Below, piece by piece: positions 48,801 through 57,519 of a stretch of 64,000 bases of DNA (the first letter of the stretch is position 1; each line of letters begins with the position of its first letter). Made by a program: the position numbers and the translations under genes. This stretch comes from Bacteroidales bacterium Bact_19 (GTDB taxonomy: Bacteria > Bacteroidota > Bacteroidia > Bacteroidales > ML635J-15): contig LUZK01000009.1 of the NCBI GenBank assembly GCA_001603595.1, forward strand, positions 1 through 64,000, in the 5' to 3' direction. A model generated the notes under the pieces. It ran no database searches, had not been told where the DNA came from, and saw nothing but the letters and a program-made list of their open reading frames with translations.

Positions 48801-50814
48801 TTTTATAGATTATGATCGTATTGCAAGAGAATTCCGATTTGTTGATTATCCTCGAAGATTAGTTTGTAAAAACACCGGGTCTTACTGGATTGATGGCTAT
48901 GAGTTTGTTTCGTGGAGGATTGACGGCTCAATAGGTAACGGACTGGGAGATTTCGGAAATTGCGGTACAGCAGCTGCTATGCTTGTCGTGGTAATTGATC
49001 CGGAGACATTGTTAGCGTGGCCATCAAATATTCAGGATTATGGTCATAGAAATTACCCACAGTGTTTTTCGTCAATTCGTCCTCAGTATTTCTTTAGTTT
49101 CAGTACCGGTGCTGGGAATACTGTGAATTATCAAGGGCTTGAAAATCTCGAAAATATGATTAACGATATCCCTGATGGTCATTATGTTTTGGCCTATTCG
49201 TGGGGAAATGCTTATTTCCAACAATGGCCCGAAAGTCTTTTTCAAACATTCGAGAACCTTGGTTCTATCAATATCAGAAATTTGCAAAACGGCAATCCTT
49301 ATATTTTCTTTGCGAAAAAAGGAATCCCGTCAAGTGCTCAGGAACTTTACGGAAATAGTAGCACTGATACAATAATTTTTCAGACAGATCTCTTTACCAA
49401 TTTCGACAACGGATTTATTACTTCGGTTGATGTAGGTCCATCTCAAGAATGGCAAAGTTTTGTATGGGAAACTACAGAAAATGAAGAACCTGTTACTGAT
49501 GAAATAAGAATAAAAATTATGGGATTAAATTCTCAAAATCAATACGAGCAAATTTTATCTGACATTACAGATTTTGCCGGAATTATTGACAGCCTTGCAG
49601 ATAGTATTAATTATCAACATTATCCAAATTTAAAACTTATTTTCCGTACAGAAGATAAAATCAATAAAACAGCATCTCAATTGTTAAAGTGGCAGTTGAG
49701 ATATGTCCCTGTACCTGAAACTGCAATAGATCCCAAATCAGGATTTTATTTCTGTTGCGACACCATACAGGAAGGTGAAGAAATAAAGTTTGCTGTAGCC
49801 ACAAAAAATATTTCTTCTCGAAATATGGATAGTTTGGTTGTAAAATACTGGATTCAGGATAATAATAATGAGATTATTCCGATTGACTTAAGAAAACTTA
49901 GAAATCATTCTGCAGGCGATGTATTAATTGATACAGTTGTTTATTCCAGTTTAAACATGAGAGGAATCAATTCTATCTGGGTAGAATACAATCCAGTAAA
50001 TCTTCTTACTAATAGATATTATCAGCCTGAGCAATATCATTTTAACAATCTTGCAGTGAAATATTTTGTGGTGATGAGGGATAATATAAATCCACTACTG
50101 GATGTGAGTTTCGATGGTCGTTATATTATGAATGGAGAAATTGTCTCCGCAAAGCCTGAAATATTAATTAAATTGAAAGATGAAAATAAATTTCTAGCAC
50201 TTAACGATACTTCTGTTTTTAGGATTTATTTAACAGATTTGCAAAAAGGAGAAGAGCAGCGAGTTTACTTTTCTAATCCCCGTAAACCGGGTGAAAGTAT
50301 AGAGTTTTTTCCGGCTGTTCTACCTGAAAATTCTTGTAAAATTATCTATAAACCCATATTTGAGGATGATGGCTTTTATCGTTTGAGAGTTCAGGCAAAG
50401 GATATGTCAAATAATGAATCCGGCAAAAACGATTATGTAATTGATTTTAGAGTTGTTACTGCTTCTACGATTACAAGGATTTTAAATTATCCTAATCCTT
50501 TTTCTTCAAGTACCAGATTTGTTTTTGAACTTACCGGAAGTGAAATCCCCGATGAGTTGAGAATAGATATTTTTACTATCAGTGGAAAACTTGTAAGAAC
50601 AATATTCCTTGAAGAACTCGGTCCTATTCGAATCGGTAAAAACATTACCGAATTTGCCTGGGATGGAACTGATATGTATGGTGACAAACTTGCTACAGGT
50701 ACATATTTCTATACCGTTAAGGCTAAAATAAATGGAAAAGATATAGATTTGTTGAATACTAAAGCGGATAAATATTTTGAGAAAGAGGTTGGAAAGATGT
50801 ATATTCTTAGATAA
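45811..50814 (+). CDS. C25 (gingipain/PorU-like) cysteine peptidase, T9SS sortase-type (PorU2-like)
   Basis: Signal peptide; C25 catalytic-type motifs MMTFFGHASASGFD and FILANSCFSGD; CARDB-like repeats; C-terminal FlgD-like YPNPFSSSTRFVFEL...WDGTDMYGDKLATGTYFYTV. Confidence 0.82.
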   Translation: MQKEYKILINLILSVLIYFSAFTQANSWIDYNKQYFKIHVSSDGIYRITYNELLNAGVPVNLIDPRGIQLFYRGEEQYIYIKGESSTGIFDPAGYIEFYGIRNRGDDDLEFFDSPDSRVNNDYSFYNDTSVYFLTWSYSTGNRRFEVENDNNFVLYVPFGPDYCLRKIRTNYVSTYYWGSTRNLFTEGEGWFDNSVITETNPVTKTIAVPNFYSSSIPAIFEIAVAGVPANQVTSSVPHHLKVNFLGEERINRTYNGYQFIRESVSVPSSQLTNNISFQFTANDATQPNIPDRNSISYIQIIYPHTWDFENKNYFEFYLPANSTTAKDYLEISNFAIGNEYLLYDLTNHKRIAAVHDQGVLKALVPNTSSQRFLILVNETGFKSVDRITKVSNDNKFTNYYDQFKTSDYIIVTNKSLWSSAQQYANYRASKGLNVALVDIDHLCDQYAYGVGKHPVAIRRFVEHLYNFNQRPRMLFLLGKSLHTRLYRKDSVRYAECLVPSAGNPSSDNLLTAGIGISHFEPVFGTGRLSARNNEEVLSYLNKVIEYESNLPAEWMKYVVHFGGGSNANEQNTFASYLNNYKNIIEDTLFGARVSTFLKTSSEPIQITQTDSVRNLINGGVSMMTFFGHASASGFDQDIDFPDTYSNKGKYPFILANSCFSGDIHQQSSGSISERWVKAVNGGSIAFLASVGDGFSSYLNVFSNELYKNIAYKLYNSPISFQIINTIKNIQNSYWSNLLMEITCHEFTLHGDPSIIINSHEKPDFVITPAQIALNPIQVSTVVDSFEVKILIKNIGKATNESFITGLTRIFPDGSISEYSIPVDNCYFEKTVSLKLPADRLKGPGLNTIRIYLDSGNDVMELSEDNNVSSINFLIKTGDLFPIYPYKYSIVPAKNISLIASTGNPFSETQNYLFRIDTTDLFNSPLLRQASVQSSGGLVSWQLPFELVENTIYYWQIAAQHSNPDSIVWMESSFIYIEGEEGWSQAHFFQFKENSFHFIDYDRIAREFRFVDYPRRLVCKNTGSYWIDGYEFVSWRIDGSIGNGLGDFGNCGTAAAMLVVVIDPETLLAWPSNIQDYGHRNYPQCFSSIRPQYFFSFSTGAGNTVNYQGLENLENMINDIPDGHYVLAYSWGNAYFQQWPESLFQTFENLGSINIRNLQNGNPYIFFAKKGIPSSAQELYGNSSTDTIIFQTDLFTNFDNGFITSVDVGPSQEWQSFVWETTENEEPVTDEIRIKIMGLNSQNQYEQILSDITDFAGIIDSLADSINYQHYPNLKLIFRTEDKINKTASQLLKWQLRYVPVPETAIDPKSGFYFCCDTIQEGEEIKFAVATKNISSRNMDSLVVKYWIQDNNNEIIPIDLRKLRNHSAGDVLIDTVVYSSLNMRGINSIWVEYNPVNLLTNRYYQPEQYHFNNLAVKYFVVMRDNINPLLDVSFDGRYIMNGEIVSAKPEILIKLKDENKFLALNDTSVFRIYLTDLQKGEEQRVYFSNPRKPGESIEFFPAVLPENSCKIIYKPIFEDDGFYRLRVQAKDMSNNESGKNDYVIDFRVVTASTITRILNYPNPFSSSTRFVFELTGSEIPDELRIDIFTISGKLVRTIFLEELGPIRIGKNITEFAWDGTDMYGDKLATGTYFYTVKAKINGKDIDLLNTKADKYFEKEVGKMYILR

Positions 50815-51349
50815 ATTTACTAAAAATTGCAATTTTAAATTTTTCGTGGGTATATTATTTTTAATAAGTGGATGCTCATGCAAAACATCTTATATGAATA
50901 AAACAGTTGTGAAAGAATTTGACCTCAACAGATATCTTGGAACCTGGTATGAAATTGCCAGATATGACCATAGATTTGAGAGAGCCCTTGTTGGTGTAAC
51001 AGCCACCTATTCGCTCAGAGAAGAGGGCAAGATTAGAGTTGTTAATCGTGGGTATAAGGGTAGTTTTGATGGTAAAATGTCCGAAGCAATTGGTAAGGCA
51101 AAAATCCCAGATCCAAATCAAAAGTCAAGATTAAAGGTTTCTTTTTTCTTGTTTTTTTATGCGGACTATCTTATAATGGAGTTAGATCCCGATTATCAAT
51201 GGGCTGTGGTAGGAAGTAAATCAGACAATTACTTGTGGATTCTTAGCCGTAAGCCTATTATTGAAGAAGATTTGTATCAAGAGATACTGGAAAAGCTTCG
51301 GAACAGAGGATACAATACCGGAAAACTGATAAAAGTTGAACAAAGATAG
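50777..51349 (+). CDS. Lipocalin family lipoprotein (Blc-like)
   Basis: Lipobox LISGC; FDLNRYLGTWYEIARYDHRFER, VNRGYKG, AVVGSKSDNYLWILSRKP. Confidence 0.88.
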   Translation: MRKRLERCIFLDKFTKNCNFKFFVGILFLISGCSCKTSYMNKTVVKEFDLNRYLGTWYEIARYDHRFERALVGVTATYSLREEGKIRVVNRGYKGSFDGKMSEAIGKAKIPDPNQKSRLKVSFFLFFYADYLIMELDPDYQWAVVGSKSDNYLWILSRKPIIEEDLYQEILEKLRNRGYNTGKLIKVEQR

Positions 51350-51350
51350 T

Positions 51351-52616
51351 TTATTCAACAAGTATTTTTATTTTGTCCCCGGCTTTTAATACATAATTGT
51401 CAGGTAGGTTATTCCATTCTCGTATTTTTGTAACCGTTGTGTCGTGATTTACTGCAATTCTAAACAAACTTTCGCCCGGTTTAACTACATAAATTATTTC
51501 TCTATTTCTTTCTTTCTGTTCTACAAAAGGTGTATTGACAGTACTGTCTTTTTGTTTTTCTGCTAAAGAATCATCTTTAATATTGTGGTAATTGTCGAGA
51601 AAAACGTTTGTTTTTTCGAAAGGCAATACCAGAGGATATTTATTTCCATCATTCGGAATATATTGGTAAGTATAAATTGGATTTAATGCTTTTAATTGTT
51701 CTAAGTCAACATTTATTGTAGTGGCAATATTTTTAAGATACAGTGGACCATTTACAATCAGAGTGTCGGTTTTATAATATGGTATCATTGGATTTGCAGG
51801 GAACAAAGCATGTTCATAACTGTAATTCATTAAATATGTCATTGCAATAAAAGCAGGAACATATCTTTGCATTTGTTCGGACATATAACCTCTAATTTGC
51901 CAGTAGTTTGTGCTGCCATTCCCTCTGGCAATTGCTTTTTTAACAGCTCCGGGACCCCCGTTATAAGCAGCCAGCACTAAGTACCAGTCTCCAAAAGTTT
52001 CATAAAGATATTTTAAATATCTGCAAGCAGCATCAGTTGATTTATAAACATCTCTTCGTTCATCAACATAGGAAGTTACATTTAGTCCTAATATTTCACC
52101 TGTACTGATTATAAACTGCCATAATCCAACGGCTCCGGATTTTGAAACGGCTGTTGGGTCAAGTGAAGATTCAACGGCGGCAAGATATTTTAATTCCAAA
52201 GGTAATTTGTACTTATCCAGATATTCTTCAAAAATCGGGAAGTAGTAATAAGAACGTTCTATAATATTTATAAGTTTTGGTCTGTTCTTTAATGAATAAG
52301 CTTCGATAAAGTATTTAACGTGTTCGTTGTATTCTAATTTTACCGGAGTTCTTTCATTTAAGTCATTGATTCTTGCTCTGTAGATTTCATCAGGAAAAAC
52401 GGGAGCTTTACTGTGATTTATGCTGTCTTTTTTAATTAGTTTATTTATTCGATTAAAATTTAATGAATCGGCATATTTAAAATAACCATAGTCTATTTTC
52501 TCATAAATATTTTTAAAAGTTTTTGCAGTTGATTTATTAGGCATATCTCCATCAAAAACCGCAAAGGAAGAGAAAAAACATAGTAGAAAGAGTATAAATG
52601 AAAATATATGTTTCAT
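51351..52616 (-). CDS. Membrane-bound lytic murein transglycosylase (MltD-like) with LysM
   Basis: SLT motif LAAVESSLDPTAVSKSGAVGLWQFI, AAYNGGPGAVKKAI, C-terminal LysM YVVKPGESLFRIAVNHDTTVTKIREWNNL. Confidence 0.92.
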   Translation of the reverse strand: MKHIFSFILFLLCFFSSFAVFDGDMPNKSTAKTFKNIYEKIDYGYFKYADSLNFNRINKLIKKDSINHSKAPVFPDEIYRARINDLNERTPVKLEYNEHVKYFIEAYSLKNRPKLINIIERSYYYFPIFEEYLDKYKLPLELKYLAAVESSLDPTAVSKSGAVGLWQFIISTGEILGLNVTSYVDERRDVYKSTDAACRYLKYLYETFGDWYLVLAAYNGGPGAVKKAIARGNGSTNYWQIRGYMSEQMQRYVPAFIAMTYLMNYSYEHALFPANPMIPYYKTDTLIVNGPLYLKNIATTINVDLEQLKALNPIYTYQYIPNDGNKYPLVLPFEKTNVFLDNYHNIKDDSLAEKQKDSTVNTPFVEQKERNREIIYVVKPGESLFRIAVNHDTTVTKIREWNNLPDNYVLKAGDKIKILVE

Positions 52617-52700
52617 ATTTACAAAAATATGAATGCAAAGAAAATAAAAAACCTGAAAATTCAAAATTTATACACGAAACAATGTTAATTGTTGTCCTTG

Positions 52701-54587
52701 CTAATAAAGAATCAGTTTTTCTGAGTTTAAATTAGTTTTATTTTCTAATTTTAAGATGCTAAATCCTTTGTATTTGATATCAGATATATCTATCTCGTTT
52801 GAGTTAGTAGTTGCTGTTTTTAAAATTTTGCCTTCAATTGAATAAATTGTATAGTTTAAGTTTTCGTTTTCTAAATTGCCCGAGATAAAAAGTTTTTTAC
52901 AATCATAGCAAGGGTTTGGATACACTTTAATTTTGTTTTTATTATATGGTAAAGTGATATTTTCTATTGTTAAATTGCAGAATTCGTTGAACTCCAGAGC
53001 ACCTACATTAGTCATTTGAGAATTTCTTGGGTTGCCGTAGAAATCATGGGTAATAAAGTCAAAAGCAGGAGGCTGCGAATAAACAAAAGGTTGATTTTCC
53101 GGACAGGGCAGGATTAAATTAATATTATCGCCAATGAAGTCGAGTGAACCTGGCAAATTTGTCCGAACAATATCATTGACACCCATAAATTGATGAGTTT
53201 GCAGCCATATATTACCATCAAATGCAAAATCCAGTGGCCCCGGATGCAAAGAATGAAAAGCTGTTTGAACAGGTTGAATATTAGGATATGTTACAGTATC
53301 ATAGCTAAAAATATTGTTTGTAATTCTAACGTTTTCCATTGTAGAATAAAAATTGTTGAAAAGGAAATTATAACTTGCAAAATGAAAGCTGATAAATGGC
53401 CAATTAGTAGTTCCTTCCATTCCTACCATCCCAATAAAGGTATTGTTGGTAATAAAAACATTTTTTATGCAATTAACTCCAATAATATCAGTATTTCCCT
53501 GCCAGAAACCAATGTTATTACCGAGGTTTTGAAAGATGTTATTAAAAACGAACATGCTGTCAACGTTAGGAAAAAATTCTATAGGAGCTGTACATTTTGT
53601 TTGACAATTTTCGAAACTAGGTAAGTTGCCACTAATACAAGCTCCTTCGTTTGCAACCAGTAAGCCTCTTCCAGCCAACACCGGGTTGACATCTCCGGGA
53701 CATGTTCTGCAAAAGCTTTCCCAAAGTCCGGGAGTATTGTAAATCAAATTGTTATGTATGCTTAATTTAGCTGAATTATCATTATACAAATTTAAAGTAT
53801 TGTCATGTAGTTTATTTCTATAAGACTTGCAGTATATGCTATTATGAAAATTTAGTCCTTCTCCTCTTGTGAATGCAATTTCACTATCGTGAATAGTACA
53901 ATAACTACATCCGTTAAATTTTATTCCACTTGGCCATTGGCATGGGTAGGTAAGATTTTCATTGCCTGGTTGTGATGCGTAAAATGATCCGCTGTTTCTA
54001 ACTAAAATAGTATCAACATTTATTAAAATCATTGAAAATATCTTAACGCTATCAACTCTTACATTATCAATTAAAACGTTGTTCTGCCTGATATTACTCT
54101 GGTTATCATTAAATAAATGAATTCCGCTAAAATTCCCATATTTGAGTTTTAAATTTTTTATATAAATATGGCTACCTCTTAACCTTAATAGTTGATTTGA
54201 TGAAAAATTATCGGGGGTACCACCTATTATTACTTCTCCAATACCCTCTATACTAACATTTTTATATCCTCCTTGCCCATCATGCCATTGTGGTTCGGAT
54301 TGGATAAATCCATCCGTTAAATAATAACCCGGAAGTAGCATTATAAGTCCATAAGAATTTCCGTTGTTTACTTCGGAAGTACCGAACGGTAGTTTTTGCA
54401 AAGCAATATTAAAAGATTTTACAGGCATATCAATTGTCCCCGGATTTGAATCATCCCCATTAACTGACATATAAACTGTGTCGGTTATGATATAATTTCC
54501 TGTATTTATGATAGGCTCGGGTATGTTAAACTGCGAAAACAGTTTTATGGCTATTGTTAAAACAATAAATAGTAGAATGGATTTTAT
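52701..54587 (-). CDS. Right-handed parallel beta-helix protein with T9SS C-terminal sorting signal; start codon non-canonical (ATA) or lost
   Basis: VYMSVNGDDSNPGTIDMPVKSFNIAL beta-helix start; C-term KIKVYPNPCYDCKKLFI...YTIYSIEGKIL...GFSILKL (T9SS type A-like); frame open upstream to 54599 encoding signal peptide (I)KSILLFIVLTIAIKLFSQ. Confidence 0.72.
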   Translation of the reverse strand: MKSILLFIVLTIAIKLFSQFNIPEPIINTGNYIITDTVYMSVNGDDSNPGTIDMPVKSFNIALQKLPFGTSEVNNGNSYGLIMLLPGYYLTDGFIQSEPQWHDGQGGYKNVSIEGIGEVIIGGTPDNFSSNQLLRLRGSHIYIKNLKLKYGNFSGIHLFNDNQSNIRQNNVLIDNVRVDSVKIFSMILINVDTILVRNSGSFYASQPGNENLTYPCQWPSGIKFNGCSYCTIHDSEIAFTRGEGLNFHNSIYCKSYRNKLHDNTLNLYNDNSAKLSIHNNLIYNTPGLWESFCRTCPGDVNPVLAGRGLLVANEGACISGNLPSFENCQTKCTAPIEFFPNVDSMFVFNNIFQNLGNNIGFWQGNTDIIGVNCIKNVFITNNTFIGMVGMEGTTNWPFISFHFASYNFLFNNFYSTMENVRITNNIFSYDTVTYPNIQPVQTAFHSLHPGPLDFAFDGNIWLQTHQFMGVNDIVRTNLPGSLDFIGDNINLILPCPENQPFVYSQPPAFDFITHDFYGNPRNSQMTNVGALEFNEFCNLTIENITLPYNKNKIKVYPNPCYDCKKLFISGNLENENLNYTIYSIEGKILKTATTNSNEIDISDIKYKGFSILKLENKTNLNSEKLILY

Positions 54588-54641
54588 AGAATTAAAATTT
54601 TAGTTTAATGAACAAAAAATAAAATATTTTCAAAAAACAAA

Positions 54642-54649
54642 CAAAAATA
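54642..54649 (-). promoter_or_regulatory. Candidate -7 box (TATTTTTG) upstream of beta-helix gene
   Basis: TANNTTTG consensus on the minus strand about 55 nt before the ATA codon; -33 not obvious. Confidence 0.3.
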
Positions 54650-54774
54650 TGTAATTTTTGTTTGTATATATAAATTGTAATTTTTTAAAATTTTGAAAAA
54701 TATTACAAAGTTTGTTTTAATGATCATTTTTTTAATAAAGGTTTATATCTTTACACTGAAAATTTTGAAGTTGA

Positions 54775-57519
54775 ATGAGTAAAAGATATTTTATACCGAT
54801 AATTGTTATTTCAACAATCTTAATTGTTGTAGTTATTTTGTTTTTTGTAGGTGTTTTTAAGAAAACTGTAAGATATCAAGATCCGTTTTTAGCTGTTGAT
54901 CCAGATTTTATTTACGTAGCTCAAGTAAATAATCTGAGTGAATTTAATAATCTTTTGGAAAGTAATAAAATTTTTGAGTTGGCGGATACTGTTTTAACCT
55001 TTAATCAGCATTCTTATTTTTACAGAGATTTTGCAAAATTATTGATAATTAATAAAGAAATATTTTCTAAAACGGTCAGTCCAATATTTACCTATAAAAA
55101 AGAAGGGGCAGGAGAAACTTTTGTAGGTATTTGTGTTACTGCCGAAGATATAAAACCAAAGAAGATTTATGAATTGTTGTGTTCTAAACCTGATTCAAAA
55201 AGAGATTTTAACGGAGCTGAAATTAGGGAGCTTATTATTAATAATAACAAATATTATTTCACAGTATTTCGTGGATTATTTATTGTATCACAGAGTTTAA
55301 AACAGATAGAGAAATCAATAGAAAAAATTATCTCTAAAAAATCTTTATTACATCAAAATTTAGAATTGGCATGGTTGATAAACAGTGCCGGTAAAAATGA
55401 ACCGGTAAACTTGTTTTTTAATTTTAAAAATTTTGCATGGACATTTAAGAATGTTTTCAATGATGATTTTTTATCAATGGCAAAAAATTTTGAATTTTTT
55501 GCTGAATGGATTTCATTTGACTTAAATTTCACCGATGAGAAATTGGTATTTAACGGCTTTCTAAAAAATTCACAATCTGATTTTTTTGCAAAAATTATTG
55601 AGACTCAAAACCCGGTGCAATTTTCTTCTTTTGATGTGTTGCCTGATAATACAAGATTTTTCATAATATTTTCACTCACTGACATTGAAAAATGGACTAC
55701 AACAACCACAAAATATTCAAAAAAAATAAATCCTGACAATGATATAGAGAAAATAAAAAATGAATTAAATCAAAAAAATGATTTAGATTTTTGCTCTGAA
55801 ATATTGAGTTTAGTAAACGAAGAAGTATGCTTTGCTGAGATTGCGAATGGAAAAAATTCAGAGGCAGGAAATTTCTTTTTGGCAATGAAAACAAAATCCG
55901 GAGCTTCGGCTGAATTAAAGCTGGAAAATATTTCAAAAGGTTTGGGAGAAAAATCAGGTATAATAACTTTAGAAAGTGTTTCAGAAGTTCAAATTGACAA
56001 TAAAACCACTTTAAAGTGCTTTTATATTCCTATAGAGAGCTGGCCTCAATTAGTTTTTGGGCCGGCATTTAAGAACTTAGACGGTAAATATTTAACAGTT
56101 TACTCTAATTATATAATATCAGCTGATGATAAAAATACCTTGAAAAACATTGTCTATCAGATGATGTTAAACAATACTCTTTCTAAATCTATTGATTTCG
56201 GAAATCTTCTTTCTGATTTTGGAAATAAATCGGTTTTCTTTGCTTACATCAATTTCACTGAAATCTCTGATATTATTTCCGGATTTTTTAATCCAAGTAT
56301 AAGTGAGAATCTTAAAGAAATTAATCCAACTAAACTCAAACTTTTTGGTAATTGGGCATTTCAAATAAATTCTGCAAACGATTTATTATATGCAAATCTT
56401 GTTTTAAGGTATAAACCGGATATTAATGAAAAACCTGAAACAGTTTGGGAAACTCGCCTCGAAGGAAATGTAATTATTAAACCTTTTGTGGTTTTAAATC
56501 ATGATGATCAATCAAAAGAGATTTTTGTTCAAGATGAAAACTTTAATGTCTATTTGTTGAGTGCTTCAGGTAGAGAAATTTGGAGGATAAAATTGGATGA
56601 GTCAATAATTAGTAAGGTCTATCAGGTTGATGCATTTAAAAACGGTAAATTGCAGTATTTGTTTTCTACAAAAAATCATATTTATCTGATTGACAGACTT
56701 GGAAACAATGTTGATAAATTCCCTGTAAAACTACGCTCTACAGCGAGTTCGCCTATAAGTCTTTTTGATTATGAAAACAATAAAAATTACCGGATTACGG
56801 TAGCTTGTGAAGATAGAAAAGTATATTTGTACGATATTAACGGATTGCTGGTAAAAGGATGGCAATTTGAAAAAACCGAAAATTCCGTTAGTAATGAAAT
56901 ACTTCATTACAGAGTAGGAAAAGAAGATTTTATTGTTTTTAATGATGATTACAGATTATATCTCTTAAACAGACTTGGAGAAACAAAATTAAAAACTGAA
57001 TTAAATTTCAAATTTTCTGAAAAGAATAAGATTTATTTAATTTCCAAGCCCGGTCCAGCGAAATTTGTTACAACCGATGAAAACGGAATTATAAGATTTT
57101 TTAAATTAGATGGGAGCACTGATTCTTTGAAGATTAGAGATTTTTCTAAAGAACACTATTTTCTAGTTACCGATATTGATTTTGATGGGTACGACGATTA
57201 TGTATTTATTGACAGTTCTAAATTAGAGATTTATGATTTTAAAGGAAAATTAAAATCAAGCTGTTCTTTTGCCGGAAATGTTACCGAAGAACCTTCTTTG
57301 TATAATTTTCCAAGCAACCAAATTAAAGTTGGCGTAGTCTGTGGAGATATAGGAAAAATTTATTTAGTAAATTCGGATGGAAGCATTTATGATGGATTCC
57401 CTTTGCGTGGAAAAACAGGTTTTAGCATAGCTTATTTATCTTTAGATTCAAATATATTTAATTTAATTGTCGGAGGTAATGAAAAGTTTTTGTATAATTA
57501 CAAAATAAAACAGAATTGA
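54775..57519 (+). CDS. Membrane-anchored DUF3352-like protein with C-terminal beta-propeller (PQQ/FG-GAP-like) repeats
   Basis: N-terminal TM; central region resembling DUF3352; C-term repeats QDENFNVYLLSASGREIWRI, KNHIYLIDRLGNNVDKFP, EDRKVYLYDINGLLVKGWQF, DIDFDGYDDYVFIDSSKLEIYDFKGKL. Confidence 0.6.
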   Translation: MSKRYFIPIIVISTILIVVVILFFVGVFKKTVRYQDPFLAVDPDFIYVAQVNNLSEFNNLLESNKIFELADTVLTFNQHSYFYRDFAKLLIINKEIFSKTVSPIFTYKKEGAGETFVGICVTAEDIKPKKIYELLCSKPDSKRDFNGAEIRELIINNNKYYFTVFRGLFIVSQSLKQIEKSIEKIISKKSLLHQNLELAWLINSAGKNEPVNLFFNFKNFAWTFKNVFNDDFLSMAKNFEFFAEWISFDLNFTDEKLVFNGFLKNSQSDFFAKIIETQNPVQFSSFDVLPDNTRFFIIFSLTDIEKWTTTTTKYSKKINPDNDIEKIKNELNQKNDLDFCSEILSLVNEEVCFAEIANGKNSEAGNFFLAMKTKSGASAELKLENISKGLGEKSGIITLESVSEVQIDNKTTLKCFYIPIESWPQLVFGPAFKNLDGKYLTVYSNYIISADDKNTLKNIVYQMMLNNTLSKSIDFGNLLSDFGNKSVFFAYINFTEISDIISGFFNPSISENLKEINPTKLKLFGNWAFQINSANDLLYANLVLRYKPDINEKPETVWETRLEGNVIIKPFVVLNHDDQSKEIFVQDENFNVYLLSASGREIWRIKLDESIISKVYQVDAFKNGKLQYLFSTKNHIYLIDRLGNNVDKFPVKLRSTASSPISLFDYENNKNYRITVACEDRKVYLYDINGLLVKGWQFEKTENSVSNEILHYRVGKEDFIVFNDDYRLYLLNRLGETKLKTELNFKFSEKNKIYLISKPGPAKFVTTDENGIIRFFKLDGSTDSLKIRDFSKEHYFLVTDIDFDGYDDYVFIDSSKLEIYDFKGKLKSSCSFAGNVTEEPSLYNFPSNQIKVGVVCGDIGKIYLVNSDGSIYDGFPLRGKTGFSIAYLSLDSNIFNLIVGGNEKFLYNYKIKQN

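Noticed and set aside
50506-50883. 125-aa minus-strand ORF across the C25 peptidase / lipocalin junction
   Set aside because: Antisense shadow of two well-supported coding genes
54600-54774. Possible ncRNA in the AT-rich divergent intergenic region
   Set aside because: Only A/T-rich sequence with no stable hairpins; better explained as divergent promoters
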